Shown piece after piece: positions 1-7,625 of a DNA stretch of 64,000 nt (within the stretch, counting starts at the first letter, position 1; the number at the start of each line of letters is the position of its first letter). The translations under genes and the position numbers were made by a program. The stretch lies in NCBI RefSeq assembly GCF_003574445.1, contig NZ_KZ984549.1:186001-250000 (forward strand), in the 5' to 3' direction. Source of the stretch: Streptomyces sp. YIM 130001 (GTDB taxonomy: Bacteria; Actinomycetota; Actinomycetes; Streptomycetales; Streptomycetaceae). The notes under the pieces were generated by a model. The model did not search any database. It was not told where the DNA came from and was given only the letters and a program-made list of their open reading frames with translations.

Positions 1-758
1 CGCTGGTCGATCCGGTCGACACAGCGTCTGCCGAGATAGGCGCCGGGCACGACGAACAGGACGAGGGCGGCGTCCAGCAGCAGCGAGTCGGCGTCGATCA
101 GGCCGAGACCGGCGCTGAACGGCAGCTTGGAGGTGTTGACGATGAGGAAGAACCAGGCGGAGGTACCCAGGAATCCGAGCTTCCGGAAGCCTGTGGAGAG
201 CAGGTAGAGCGACATCACCGGACCGCCCGCGTTGGCGACCATGGTGGTGAAGCCGCCGAGCACCCCGTACGAGCGGGCCTTGACGCGCGCGACCCGCAAC
301 TGCCGCCCGTCGCTGACCGGTTCGTCGCTCTCTCCCGGCGCGTCCTGCACCGGGTCGCGGTCCGTCTCCCGGCGTGCGAGGCGCTCGGCCCGGTCCGCCT
401 GGCGCCGGCGCCAGAGCGTGACGCCCGACATGAACAGCAGGATCGCCCCGATCGAGGTGCGCACCGCTTCGTCACCGGCCCACATCATGAAGACGGTGCC
501 GAGTGCGACACCCACCCCGACGGCGGGGAACAGCCGCCACAGCGTGGGCCAGTGTGCGTGCCTGCGGTAGGTGGCCACGGCGAGTGCGTCGCCTGCGATC
601 AGCAGCGGCAGGAGCACGCCGGTGGACTCGCGGGCCGGCAGTACGGCGGCGAAGATCGCGAGACTGACGGTGTTCGCTCCGCTGACGGCGGTCTTCGAGA
701 AGCCGACGAGTGCGGTCGCGGCGGCCAGTATCGCGAATTCCCAGAGGGTGACGTCCAT
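1..758 (-). CDS. TauE/SafE-family membrane exporter (3' end outside window)
   Basis: Reading the minus strand from the ATG at 758 gives MDVTLWEFAILAAATALVGF, then a protein made almost entirely of hydrophobic segments joined by short basic loops, with one charged cytoplasmic loop (RRRQADRAERLARRET) about a third of the way in. This layout, the early GFSKTAVSGA motif and the ANAGGPVMSLYLLSTGF motif in the second half are typical of the TauE/SafE (DUF81) family. The family exports sulfite, sulfoacetate or related organic anions through the cytoplasmic membrane. About 252 residues are visible and the C-terminus lies beyond the left edge. The substrate cannot be told from sequence. It is divergent from the EF-G paralogue and no sulfur-metabolism neighbour is visible. 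Confidence 0.85.
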   Translation of the reverse strand, partial: MDVTLWEFAILAAATALVGFSKTAVSGANTVSLAIFAAVLPARESTGVLLPLLIAGDALAVATYRRHAHWPTLWRLFPAVGVGVALGTVFMMWAGDEAVRTSIGAILLFMSGVTLWRRRQADRAERLARRETDRDPVQDAPGESDEPVSDGRQLRVARVKARSYGVLGGFTTMVANAGGPVMSLYLLSTGFRKLGFLGTSAWFFLIVNTSKLPFSAGLGLIDADSLLLDAALVLFVVPGAYLGRRCVDRIDQ

Positions 759-1214
759 GACGAGCGCCGATGCTATGCCGTCCCGTTCACGGCCGGGCGG
801 CCGGGGCTTCCAGCAGCGCCCGGCGGAATAACCTCGTGCCCGGCCCTCCCCCCTTCACTACACTCGGCGAAGCCCGCCGCGACGGCGGGAGCGCCGCCTC
901 ACGGTGGCGCCTGGAACGCACCGTGACGAAGGAAGGGAGACGGCCGGGCGAGACCTCCGCACCGTCGCCGTCCCCGCGTCCCGGTTCGACGTGATCCTGG
1001 TGTCTCCGGCGCCCCGGCGCCGGCTGCGCGGCCGGCCCCGGACCCCGTGACGACCCACGCATCCGCGTCCCGACGGAACTGATCCGACGGACCGGCCCAC
1101 GACGCATGCGCGCGCCGTGGCGAACCGCCGTACCGGCCTTGCCACTTCGGCAGGCCGTGTCGTCCGGGCATCGCGCCGACCCGTTCTCATCCCGAACCGA
1201 AAGGCCACCGGGCC
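759..1214. other. Intergenic region with adjacent and competing hairpins
   Basis: This 456-base gap separates two divergent genes. It holds a 7-bp hairpin (873-889, loop CGA) directly followed by an 8-bp hairpin (891-910, loop TCAC, one G-T pair). The second competes with another pairing, CACGGTG 900-906 with CACCGTG 919-925. No known riboswitch consensus was recognised and no convincing ORF is present. It probably holds promoters for both flanking genes. Confidence 0.4.
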
Positions 1215-3293
1215 GTGCGTACTCCCCTGCAGTCCAGTCCTGCCATCCCCCTGTCCGCCGTCCGCAATCTGGGCATCCTCGCCCATGTCGACGCCGGCAA
1301 GACCACCGTGACCGAGCGGATCCTGTACCTCACCGGCTCCACGCACAAGCGCGGCGAGGTCCACGACGGCACCACCGTCACCGACTTCGACGCCCAGGAG
1401 CGCGACCGCGGCATCACCATCTTCGCCGCGGCGGTGAGTTGCACCTGGGACGGCCACCGGATCAACCTCCTCGACACCCCTGGGCATGTCGACTTCGCCG
1501 ATGAGGTCGAGCGCTCGCTGCGGGTACTGGACGGCGCGATCGCCGTGTTCGACGCGGTGGCCGGTGTGGAGCCGCAGAGCGAGTCGGTCTGGCGGCAGGC
1601 CGACCGGCACGGTGTCCCGCGGATCGCGTTCGTCAACAAACTCGACCGGTCCGGCGCCGACCTCGACTCGGCCGTGGACTCGATCCGGCGCCGGCTGCAC
1701 ACCGTGCCGCTGGTCGTGCAGATGGCCGTCGGCCGTGAGGACGGCTTCACCGGTGTCCTCGATCTCGTCCGCCTCCGGGCACTGACCTGGGCCGACGGCG
1801 AGGGTGTCGCGCAGGGGCCGGTGCCGGACCAGCTGCGCGAGGAGGCGGAACGCCGCAGGCGGCTGCTCGACGAGGCCGTGGCGGAGCTGCACCCCGAAGC
1901 GCTCGAGGAGTACTGCGCGCAGGGCTCCCTGACGGCAGGGACGCTGACAACGGCGCTGCGCGAGGTCACCCGTACCGGAGACGGTGTCGTGGTGCTCTGT
2001 GGTTCGGCGTACCGGAACCGGGGCGTCGAGCCGCTGCTGGATGCGGCGGTGGCCTACTTGCCGTCACCGTCGGACGTGCCGCCGGTGCGGGGCATGCACG
2101 ACGGCGTCGAGCAGGAGCGACCGGCGGATCCCGAAGCGCCGTTCGCGGCACTGGCGTTCAAGGTCAACTCGACCGCCACCGGGCGGCTCACGTATCTGCG
2201 GGTGTACTCGGGGACGCTCACGAAAGGAGACACGGTGTGGGACGCGGGCGCGCACCGCAAGGAGCGCGTCGGGCGGATCCTGCGGGTACAGGCCGACCGG
2301 CGCACTGATGTGGAGCGCGCGGTCGCCGGTGACATCGTCGCGGTGATCGGGCTGAAGAGTGCCCGGCCGGGCACGACACTGTGCGCACACTCGGCGCCGC
2401 TCGTGCTCGAACCTCCTTCCTCGGCGACACCGGTGGTTTCGGTGGCGGTTGAGGCCGCCCGCAACTCCGACACCGACCGTCTCGCGGCCGCACTGGCCCG
2501 CCTGGTCGAGGAAGACCCTTCGCTGACCGTCGGCACGGACGCGGAGACCGGACAGACCGTGCTCTCGGGCATGGGTGAGCTGCATCTGGAGGTGGCGGCG
2601 GAGAAGGTCCGGCTGGCCACCGGAGTCGAGATCGGCACCGGCCGGCCTCGGGTCGCCTACCGCGAGACGGTGCTGCGCGGTGTGTCCGGTTTCGTGTACC
2701 GGCACGTCAAACAGGACGGTGGCGCGGGCCAGTTCGCGCATGTCGTCGTCGATGTGCGGCCCCTGGACCCCGATGACGGTACGACCGGTCCGGCCGACCT
2801 GGTCTTCGGCTCCAGCGTGGTCGGTGGCCGGGTGCCGCGGGAGTACGTGCGGGCGGTCGAGGCGGGGTGCAGGGACGCGTTGGCCGAGGGGCCGCTCGCC
2901 GGTCATCCGGTGACCGGAGTGCGGGTCACGCTCACGGACGGGGCGACCCATCCGAAGGACTCTTCGGAGATGGCGTTCCGTACGGCGGGCCGGTTCGCGC
3001 TCCGGGACGCGCTGCGCGCCTGCACCATGGCGGTCCTCGAGCCGGTCGTCGAGGTGACGGTGACGGTGCCCGACGATGCCGTCGGCGGGGTGCTCGGTGA
3101 CGTGGCGTCCCGTCGCGGCCGGGTGTCGGGGTCCACGGCGCGGACCGGTACGGCGGTACTCACCGCCGATGTGCCGCTGGCCGAACTCTTCGGCTACGCG
3201 ACACAGTTGCGGAGTCGGACCCAGGGGCGCGGCTCGTTCACCACGCGGCCTGTCGGTTACGCGGTGGTTGCGGCGCACGTGACGACCGGCTGA
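1215..3293 (+). CDS. Elongation factor G paralogue / EF-G-like translational GTPase
   Basis: The 692-residue product has a full translational GTPase module: G1 AHVDAGKTT near residue 23, switch I ending in RDRGITI, G3 DTPGHVDF, G4 NKLD, then the EF-G domain order (domain II, III, IV, V). The segments [26 protein letters not shown] and, near the C-terminus, [18 protein letters not shown] follow EF-G rather than Tet(M)/Tet(O), which lack this ending. Housekeeping EF-G normally lies in the rpsL-rpsG-fusA-tuf operon. This copy stands alone, so it is a second, divergent EF-G. Such paralogues may act in stress translation, ribosome recycling or drug tolerance; which one is not shown here. The GTG start follows a weak AAGG about 12 bases upstream. 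Confidence 0.85.
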   Translation: MRTPLQSSPAIPLSAVRNLGILAHVDAGKTTVTERILYLTGSTHKRGEVHDGTTVTDFDAQERDRGITIFAAAVSCTWDGHRINLLDTPGHVDFADEVERSLRVLDGAIAVFDAVAGVEPQSESVWRQADRHGVPRIAFVNKLDRSGADLDSAVDSIRRRLHTVPLVVQMAVGREDGFTGVLDLVRLRALTWADGEGVAQGPVPDQLREEAERRRRLLDEAVAELHPEALEEYCAQGSLTAGTLTTALREVTRTGDGVVVLCGSAYRNRGVEPLLDAAVAYLPSPSDVPPVRGMHDGVEQERPADPEAPFAALAFKVNSTATGRLTYLRVYSGTLTKGDTVWDAGAHRKERVGRILRVQADRRTDVERAVAGDIVAVIGLKSARPGTTLCAHSAPLVLEPPSSATPVVSVAVEAARNSDTDRLAAALARLVEEDPSLTVGTDAETGQTVLSGMGELHLEVAAEKVRLATGVEIGTGRPRVAYRETVLRGVSGFVYRHVKQDGGAGQFAHVVVDVRPLDPDDGTTGPADLVFGSSVVGGRVPREYVRAVEAGCRDALAEGPLAGHPVTGVRVTLTDGATHPKDSSEMAFRTAGRFALRDALRACTMAVLEPVVEVTVTVPDDAVGGVLGDVASRRGRVSGSTARTGTAVLTADVPLAELFGYATQLRSRTQGRGSFTTRPVGYAVVAAHVTTG

Positions 3294-3301
3294 CCTGCGA
3301 C

Positions 3302-3339
3302 CCGCCGGCCGGTGCCGGGACACCGGCGCCGGCCGGCGG
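3302..3339 (+). terminator. Strong hairpin after the EF-G paralogue
   Basis: An inverted repeat of about 17 bp (one G-T pair, GACA loop) begins nine bases after the stop codon. GC-rich hairpins without a U tract are the usual terminators in Streptomyces. Confidence 0.7.
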
Positions 3340-3595
3340 TGCGGTCGGGGCGGCAGGTCCCGGGGCCGGTACGGCGGCGGCGGCGGGGGCGGGGCAATCG
3401 GTACTCCTGGTTCCTGTCGCGCCCCGGGCGCCTGTGTTGAGCTGGACGGCCGAGGAGCTCACCGAGCCTCTTTATTGACATGTCTACTTCACGACTAGGC
3501 CTGATCGTGCCGTCATGTCGCTATATCGCCAACCCGGTTTCGCGTGCACCACCGGCCCGACAGGCCCCGCACCGACCCGGACGTCAGGAGGAAGT
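3340..3595. other. Intergenic region upstream of the M23 peptidase
   Basis: The rest of this roughly 300-base gap is G-rich in its first part and then shifts to lower GC near 3470. A consensus -35 hexamer TTGACA lies at 3475-3480, but the best -10 candidate (TAGGCC, 3496-3501) is only 15 bases away, so the promoter is uncertain. No riboswitch was recognised. Confidence 0.35.
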
Positions 3596-4582
3596 ATGTG
3601 TGCGACCTGCGGCCCCGCGGATGAAGTACCCCTGGATGAGGCCGAGTTCGACGCGGCCGGCCGGTCCGGCCCGTCCAGGCGCCGACTCCTCATGGGTGTC
3701 GGCGCGGGACTCGGACTCGCCCTGACGAGCGCGCCGTTCGCGATGTCCACCGCGTCGGCCGCGAGCCTCAAGAACGGCCGGTGGTGCAATCCCGCGCTCG
3801 GCCACTTCCCCGACGGCGGTCACTACGGCGCACCCCGAGGGCGGCTTCCGCACGCCGGCCAGGACGTCACCAACTCTGTCGGCACCGCCGTCTACGCTGC
3901 CGCGGCAGGAAAGGTGGTGCGCCGAGGCTCCGGGGTACTGGCCGGGCGCACCGGCAACGGCCTGGTCCTCTCGCACGGCGGCGGCGTCTACACGTACTAC
4001 GGGCACCTGAGCGCCTTCCGGGTGGGCGCCGACGCCGAGGTGAGTGCGGGCCGGCGTATCGCCGACATGGGCGCCACCGGAAACGTCACAGGCCCGCACC
4101 TGCACTTCGAGATCCATCACGACGGACTCAACGCGACCACCGATCCGGTCGATTACCTGTCCGCCCGCGGAGTGGGCCTGGGTGGCGGCTGGCCGAGTCT
4201 CGACCCCGGCGCCTCCGGCAGGACCGTGGTGGCCCTCCAGCACTTGATGACGAAGCGGGGGTACGAACTCGAGGCGGACGGCGCGTATGGTTCCGCCTCC
4301 GTCGCCGCGGTGAAGAAGTTCCAGTCGGCGCGGGGGCTGGTCGCCGACGGCCAGGTCGGCCCCCGGACCTGGCCCGTACTGGTCTATGCGCTGCGGCGCG
4401 GGGCCTCCGGTGTCCATGTCCGCGCACTGCAGGTGGCACTCAACAAACGCAGCGCGGGCCTGGCGGTCGACGGCGACTTCGGCTCGGTGAGCGAAACGGC
4501 CGTCCGCACGTACCAAGGCCTCAACCGACTTGTCGCGGACGGAGAAGCGGGCCCGAAGACCTGGCGAGCACTGGTCGCCTGA
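3596..4582 (+). CDS. Secreted M23-family peptidoglycan endopeptidase with two PG-binding domains
   Basis: The 328-residue product starts at ATG 3596, placed behind a clear AGGAGGAAG ribosome site; the longer reading from 3515 has none. A Tat signal (SRRRLLMG followed by a hydrophobic stretch ending ASAAS) occupies residues 25-55. The M23 (LytM) domain carries the zinc motif HxxxD at His86/Asp90 and HLH at 168-170. Two PG_binding_1 repeats follow (about 210-265 and 275-328), each with the DGxxGxxT/SxxAVxxxQ pattern. The predicted role is cleavage of peptide cross-links in the cell wall outside the membrane, anchored through the C-terminal repeats. It is monocistronic, with its own terminator. 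Confidence 0.92.
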   Translation: MCATCGPADEVPLDEAEFDAAGRSGPSRRRLLMGVGAGLGLALTSAPFAMSTASAASLKNGRWCNPALGHFPDGGHYGAPRGRLPHAGQDVTNSVGTAVYAAAAGKVVRRGSGVLAGRTGNGLVLSHGGGVYTYYGHLSAFRVGADAEVSAGRRIADMGATGNVTGPHLHFEIHHDGLNATTDPVDYLSARGVGLGGGWPSLDPGASGRTVVALQHLMTKRGYELEADGAYGSASVAAVKKFQSARGLVADGQVGPRTWPVLVYALRRGASGVHVRALQVALNKRSAGLAVDGDFGSVSETAVRTYQGLNRLVADGEAGPKTWRALVA

Positions 4583-4596
4583 CACTTCCCACTCAC

Positions 4597-4631
4597 CCCG
4601 GGCCGGAACCGGAACCTGCGTCCGGCCCGGG
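4597..4631 (+). terminator. Terminator of the M23 peptidase gene
   Basis: A perfect 11-bp inverted repeat (CCCGGGCCGGA with its complement) around a 13-base loop lies 15 bases beyond the stop codon. Confidence 0.75.
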
Positions 4632-4995
4632 CCTCGCACGCGTACCACCGCAGGCAGCGACGGAACCACGCCGCCGGAGCGGCGGCACGAGACGGTCGGT
4701 GACCGGGCACCCGCGGAAATCGGCGCTGCGCCGAAAACTTCCGGAAGGCTGTCGACTTACCTGCCACGCATTGAATCCTGCCCTTTTCCACGTCGACACC
4801 GCGAGTTTTTCTCGGCGACTTCTACGCATCGGGCATCACATTCTTCTGCAGCATTCCAGAGGTATTTACCGGTGCCCGAGGCAACGCCTCCGAAACAAAA
4901 CCAGTACTTCCAGTACCGGTCCCCCACTGTAGGAAGCCACAAACAAAAGCCGCGGTCAGCGTCCGGCCTCGCCAACTGACTTTCGCGTAACGTGA
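4632..4995. other. Intergenic stretch of lower GC content, no gene seen
   Basis: About 360 bases lie between two convergent genes. The part from 4770 to 4960 is clearly poorer in GC than its surroundings. No ORF with Streptomyces codon use, RNA gene or repeat was recognised. It could be the remnant of a lost gene, but nothing positively supports that. Confidence 0.3.
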
Positions 4996-5670
4996 CTAGA
5001 CCTCAGGGAACCACTCCCACAGGCGGTCGACTATCGAGTCCAAATAGCGCCGCCCCTCCTCACCGGCGGCAGCACCGATGGCCCGGCCGAGCGTCGCGGC
5101 CATGATCGCCTGGTACTCCTGGTGCATCGAGCGCAGCGGCTCCTTCAGGTCGCGCTTGTCGATCGCGGTCAGCTTCGCGATGTCCTTGATGTGCGCCTGC
5201 CAGCGCGTGGTCACCGCCTCGACGAGCAGCCTCGCGAGCTCGTCCTGCAGCCCGGTGATGGCGATGAAGTCGCTCGGCGGCAGCTGGAAGAACTCCCCCA
5301 GTCGCGCCGACTGCATCTTGTCGCCGACCCATCGGCCCGCCTGTTCCATCTGGAGATAGGCGTCGACCGGCACCCCCACGGTCCGCGCCACGTCCTCCGC
5401 CGCGACCCCCCGCGAGAGGCGGTACTCGAACAGCGTGCGCGGCCGCCCCATGAGGTCGCCCGGCGAACACCACAGCGCCGCCGCGAGAGCGGCCAACTCG
5501 CTCGCGGTCGGCAGTACCGCGCCACGCTCCCAGGCCGTGATGTGCTCGGGCGTCACGTGCGTCATCCCGTAGGAGGCACGCACGCCGTGGGCCACATGCT
5601 CGGGCGCCATCCCGAGTTTCCAGCGCAGGGTGCTGGCGGCGCGCGCGTTAAAAGGAATCAGTGGGGGCAC
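4996..5670 (-). CDS. XRE-family helix-turn-helix transcriptional regulator
   Basis: The 224-residue protein has two HTH-like segments. The first covers residues 12-75 (STLRWKLGMAPEHVAHGVRAS then HITAWERGAVLPTASELAALA), the usual Cro/C1 pattern with a tryptophan-glutamate motif in the recognition region. The second covers about 80-110 (LFEYRLSRGVAAEDVARTVG). The C-terminal 110 residues are helical and charged and have no recognised enzyme motif. The GTG start is fixed by a good promoter ending nine bases upstream, so the transcript is probably leaderless. The same frame stays open far upstream (to about 7527), but that part is the antisense of the purine permease. It is divergent from that permease; regulation of the permease is possible but not shown. 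Confidence 0.8.
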   Translation of the reverse strand: MPPLIPFNARAASTLRWKLGMAPEHVAHGVRASYGMTHVTPEHITAWERGAVLPTASELAALAAALWCSPGDLMGRPRTLFEYRLSRGVAAEDVARTVGVPVDAYLQMEQAGRWVGDKMQSARLGEFFQLPPSDFIAITGLQDELARLLVEAVTTRWQAHIKDIAKLTAIDKRDLKEPLRSMHQEYQAIMAATLGRAIGAAAGEEGRRYLDSIVDRLWEWFPEV

Positions 5671-5678
5671 AGCTACAG

Positions 5679-5707
5679 ACTGTAAAGATCTTCGCAGAAA
5701 TCTCCAA
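5679..5707 (-). promoter_or_regulatory. Promoter of the XRE regulator (leaderless)
   Basis: On the minus strand a -35 TTGGAG (5707-5702) and a -10 TACAGT (5684-5679) are separated by exactly 17 bases. The GTG start at 5670 lies nine bases past the -10, and no Shine-Dalgarno sequence is seen, which suggests a leaderless mRNA. Confidence 0.6.
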
Positions 5708-5812
5708 GTGTGCCTGTCGATTGCACCCCGTTTTGGACGGATAGGTCGGAGCCAATCCTGTAGGAACCCACGGGACAATCCGCGGCCCCGGGAGCCGTTT
5801 ATCGGCTGCCGA

Positions 5813-5840
5813 TTGAGAAATCCCGACGGACGCGTATGAT
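5813..5840 (+). promoter_or_regulatory. Promoter of the NCS2 permease
   Basis: TTGAGA (5813-5818) and TATGAT (5835-5840) have a 16-base spacer. This predicts a 5' untranslated region of about 100 bases before the ATG at 5950. Confidence 0.55.
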
Positions 5841-5949
5841 CCGCCCGCAAGGTGTCGCATACACGTTCGCGCGAAAAACGGCCGCGAATGGCACGGGCGC
5901 GACGCCTGGCCACTTCCCCCGATCCTGTATACGTCCAGGAGACGCGCAT

Positions 5950-7395
5950 ATGCAGACCAGTACGACGAGGCCGCCCGGCTCGGCTCCGGCCGGATCCGGA
6001 GGGTCGCTCGACCGGTTCTTCCGGATCAGCGAGCGCGGCTCGACCTACGGCCGGGAGATACGTGGCGGTCTCGCCACGTTCTTCACCATGGCGTACATCC
6101 TCGTCCTCAACCCGATCATCCTCGGCAGCGCCGAGGACAAGTTCGGCAACCAGCTGAACTCCACTCAGATCGCCACCGCCACCGCCCTGGTGGCCGCGGT
6201 GATGACCATCATCATGGGCGTCGGCGGCAACCTGCCGCTCGCGTTGGCCGCAGGTCTCGGCATCAACGCCATCGTCGCGTACCAGGTCGCTCCGCTGATG
6301 AGCTGGAACGACGCGATGGGCCTCATCGTCCTCGAGGGACTGCTGATCACCGTCCTGGTGATGACCGGCCTGCGCGAGGCCGTCATGCACGCCATCCCCC
6401 AGGCACTCAAGCAAGCCATCAGTGTGGGGATCGGCCTGTTCATCGCGTTCATCGGCTTCGTGGACTCCGGGTTCGTCTCCCGCGTCCCGGACGCCGCGAA
6501 CAGCACCGTGCCCGTCCAGTTGGGCACCGGCACGCTGACCGGCTGGCCGATGCTCGTCTTCTGCCTCGGCGTCCTGACGACCGTCGTCCTGCTGGCACGC
6601 AAGGTCAAGGGCGCGATCCTGATCAGCATCGCCGCGATGACCGTCCTCGCGGTGATCATCAACGAGATCGCCGACGTCAAGACCTGGGGCCTGACCAACC
6701 CGACGCTGCCCGACAACGCCGTGGCGTCGCCGGACTTCGGACTGCTGGGCCAGTTCGACCTGTTCGGCGCCTTCGGTCAGGTCAGCGTGCTGACGGTCGT
6801 CCTGCTGATCTTCACGCTGATCCTCTCCGACTTCTTCGACACCATGGGCACCGTCGTCGGTGTCACCGCGGAGGCCGGACTCCTCGACGAGCGCGGGCAG
6901 GTACCGGGCCTCGGACGTGTGCTGTTCATCGACAGTGCCGCCGCCGTGGCCGGTGGCGCCGCCTCCGCCTCGTCGGCGACCGCCTACGTGGAGTCCGCCG
7001 CGGGTGTGGGTGAAGGCGCCCGTACCGGCTTCGCGAACATGGTCACGGGCGGACTGTTCGCCCTGGCGCTGTTCCTCACCCCGGTGTTGACCCTGGTGCC
7101 GATGCAGGCGGCCGCGCCGGCTCTGGTCGCGGTCGGGTTCCTGATGATGACCCAGGTCAAGCACATCGACTGGGAACGCTACGACCTCGCCATCCCCGCG
7201 TTCCTGACGATCGCCGTGATGCCGATGACGTACTCCATCACCAACGGCATCGGCGCCGGCTTCGTCTCGTACGTGCTCATCAAGGCCTTCCTGGGCAAGG
7301 GCCGTGAGGTGCACTGGCTGCTGTGGGGTACCGCGGCGCTGTTCGTGCTGTACTTCGCGATCGATCCGCTGGAGCAGATCCTCGGGCTCAAGTGA
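5950..7395 (+). CDS. NCS2-family purine/nucleobase permease (AzgA type)
   Basis: The 481-residue polytopic membrane protein begins at ATG 5950, behind CCAGGAGACGCGC. The N-terminal part carries the AzgA/GhxP-type motif REIRGGLATFFTMAYILVLNP. Later motifs typical of this branch are ILSDFFDTMGTVVG and GGAASASSATAYVESAAGVGEGARTG; the acidic and serine residues in these segments line the substrate site in the family. Transport of adenine, guanine or hypoxanthine by proton symport is the likely role. The length is normal for the family. It stands alone between its own promoter and a strong terminator. The exact purine preference cannot be read from sequence. Confidence 0.92.
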   Translation: MQTSTTRPPGSAPAGSGGSLDRFFRISERGSTYGREIRGGLATFFTMAYILVLNPIILGSAEDKFGNQLNSTQIATATALVAAVMTIIMGVGGNLPLALAAGLGINAIVAYQVAPLMSWNDAMGLIVLEGLLITVLVMTGLREAVMHAIPQALKQAISVGIGLFIAFIGFVDSGFVSRVPDAANSTVPVQLGTGTLTGWPMLVFCLGVLTTVVLLARKVKGAILISIAAMTVLAVIINEIADVKTWGLTNPTLPDNAVASPDFGLLGQFDLFGAFGQVSVLTVVLLIFTLILSDFFDTMGTVVGVTAEAGLLDERGQVPGLGRVLFIDSAAAVAGGAASASSATAYVESAAGVGEGARTGFANMVTGGLFALALFLTPVLTLVPMQAAAPALVAVGFLMMTQVKHIDWERYDLAIPAFLTIAVMPMTYSITNGIGAGFVSYVLIKAFLGKGREVHWLLWGTAALFVLYFAIDPLEQILGLK

Positions 7396-7418
7396 CCCGG
7401 GCGCTCGCGGTGTGAGAC

Positions 7419-7470
7419 GTACGAAGGGGCGCCCCTGGAATGCGCCGACGGCCGGGGCGCCCCTTCGTAC
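7419..7470 (+). terminator. Strong terminator after the purine permease
   Basis: A perfect 17-bp inverted repeat (arms 7419-7435 and 7454-7470, core ACGAAGGGGCGCCCC) has an 18-base loop, 24 bases after the stop codon. Confidence 0.85.
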
Positions 7471-7552
7471 TTTCCTGCCCGGGCCGACTCCCCGCTCCGA
7501 GGGCATCGCGCGGGCTGCTCGACGCACCCCGGCCTGGGCCGGCGGTAGGTGC

Positions 7553-7571
7553 TTAGAGTAGCCTTGCCTAA
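7553..7571 (+). promoter_or_regulatory. Iron box (DmdR/IdeR-type operator)
   Basis: TTAGAGTAGCCTTGCCTAA matches the actinobacterial iron-box consensus TTAGGTTAGGCTAACCTAA at 14 of 19 positions, with both outer halves intact. It lies 55 bases before the first ABC transporter gene. Iron-dependent repression by a DmdR-type repressor is the expected control. Confidence 0.75.
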
Positions 7572-7625
7572 GTTTTGCTCACACTGTTTCCGCAGGTGGG
7601 GGTGCTCGATCCCGGAGGAGTTGGG

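Noticed and set aside
1215..3293. Tet(M)/Tet(O)-type tetracycline resistance protein
   Set aside because: Domain IV-V sequence ([25 protein letters not shown]) is of the EF-G type and the Tet(M)-specific C-terminal pattern is absent.
2064..3323. 419-codon minus-strand frame opposite the EF-G paralogue
   Set aside because: Composition is typical of an antisense frame; no domain, ribosome site or plausible codon use.
3475..3501. TTGACA promoter upstream of the M23 gene
   Set aside because: The only -10-like hexamer (TAGGCC) is 15 bases away and poorly matched; not strong enough to call.
4996..7527. 843-codon minus-strand open frame extending the XRE regulator
   Set aside because: The upstream part is antisense to the NCS2 permease and rich in His/Asp/Arg, as non-coding frames in high-GC DNA usually are. 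The promoter at 5679-5707 supports the GTG at 5670.
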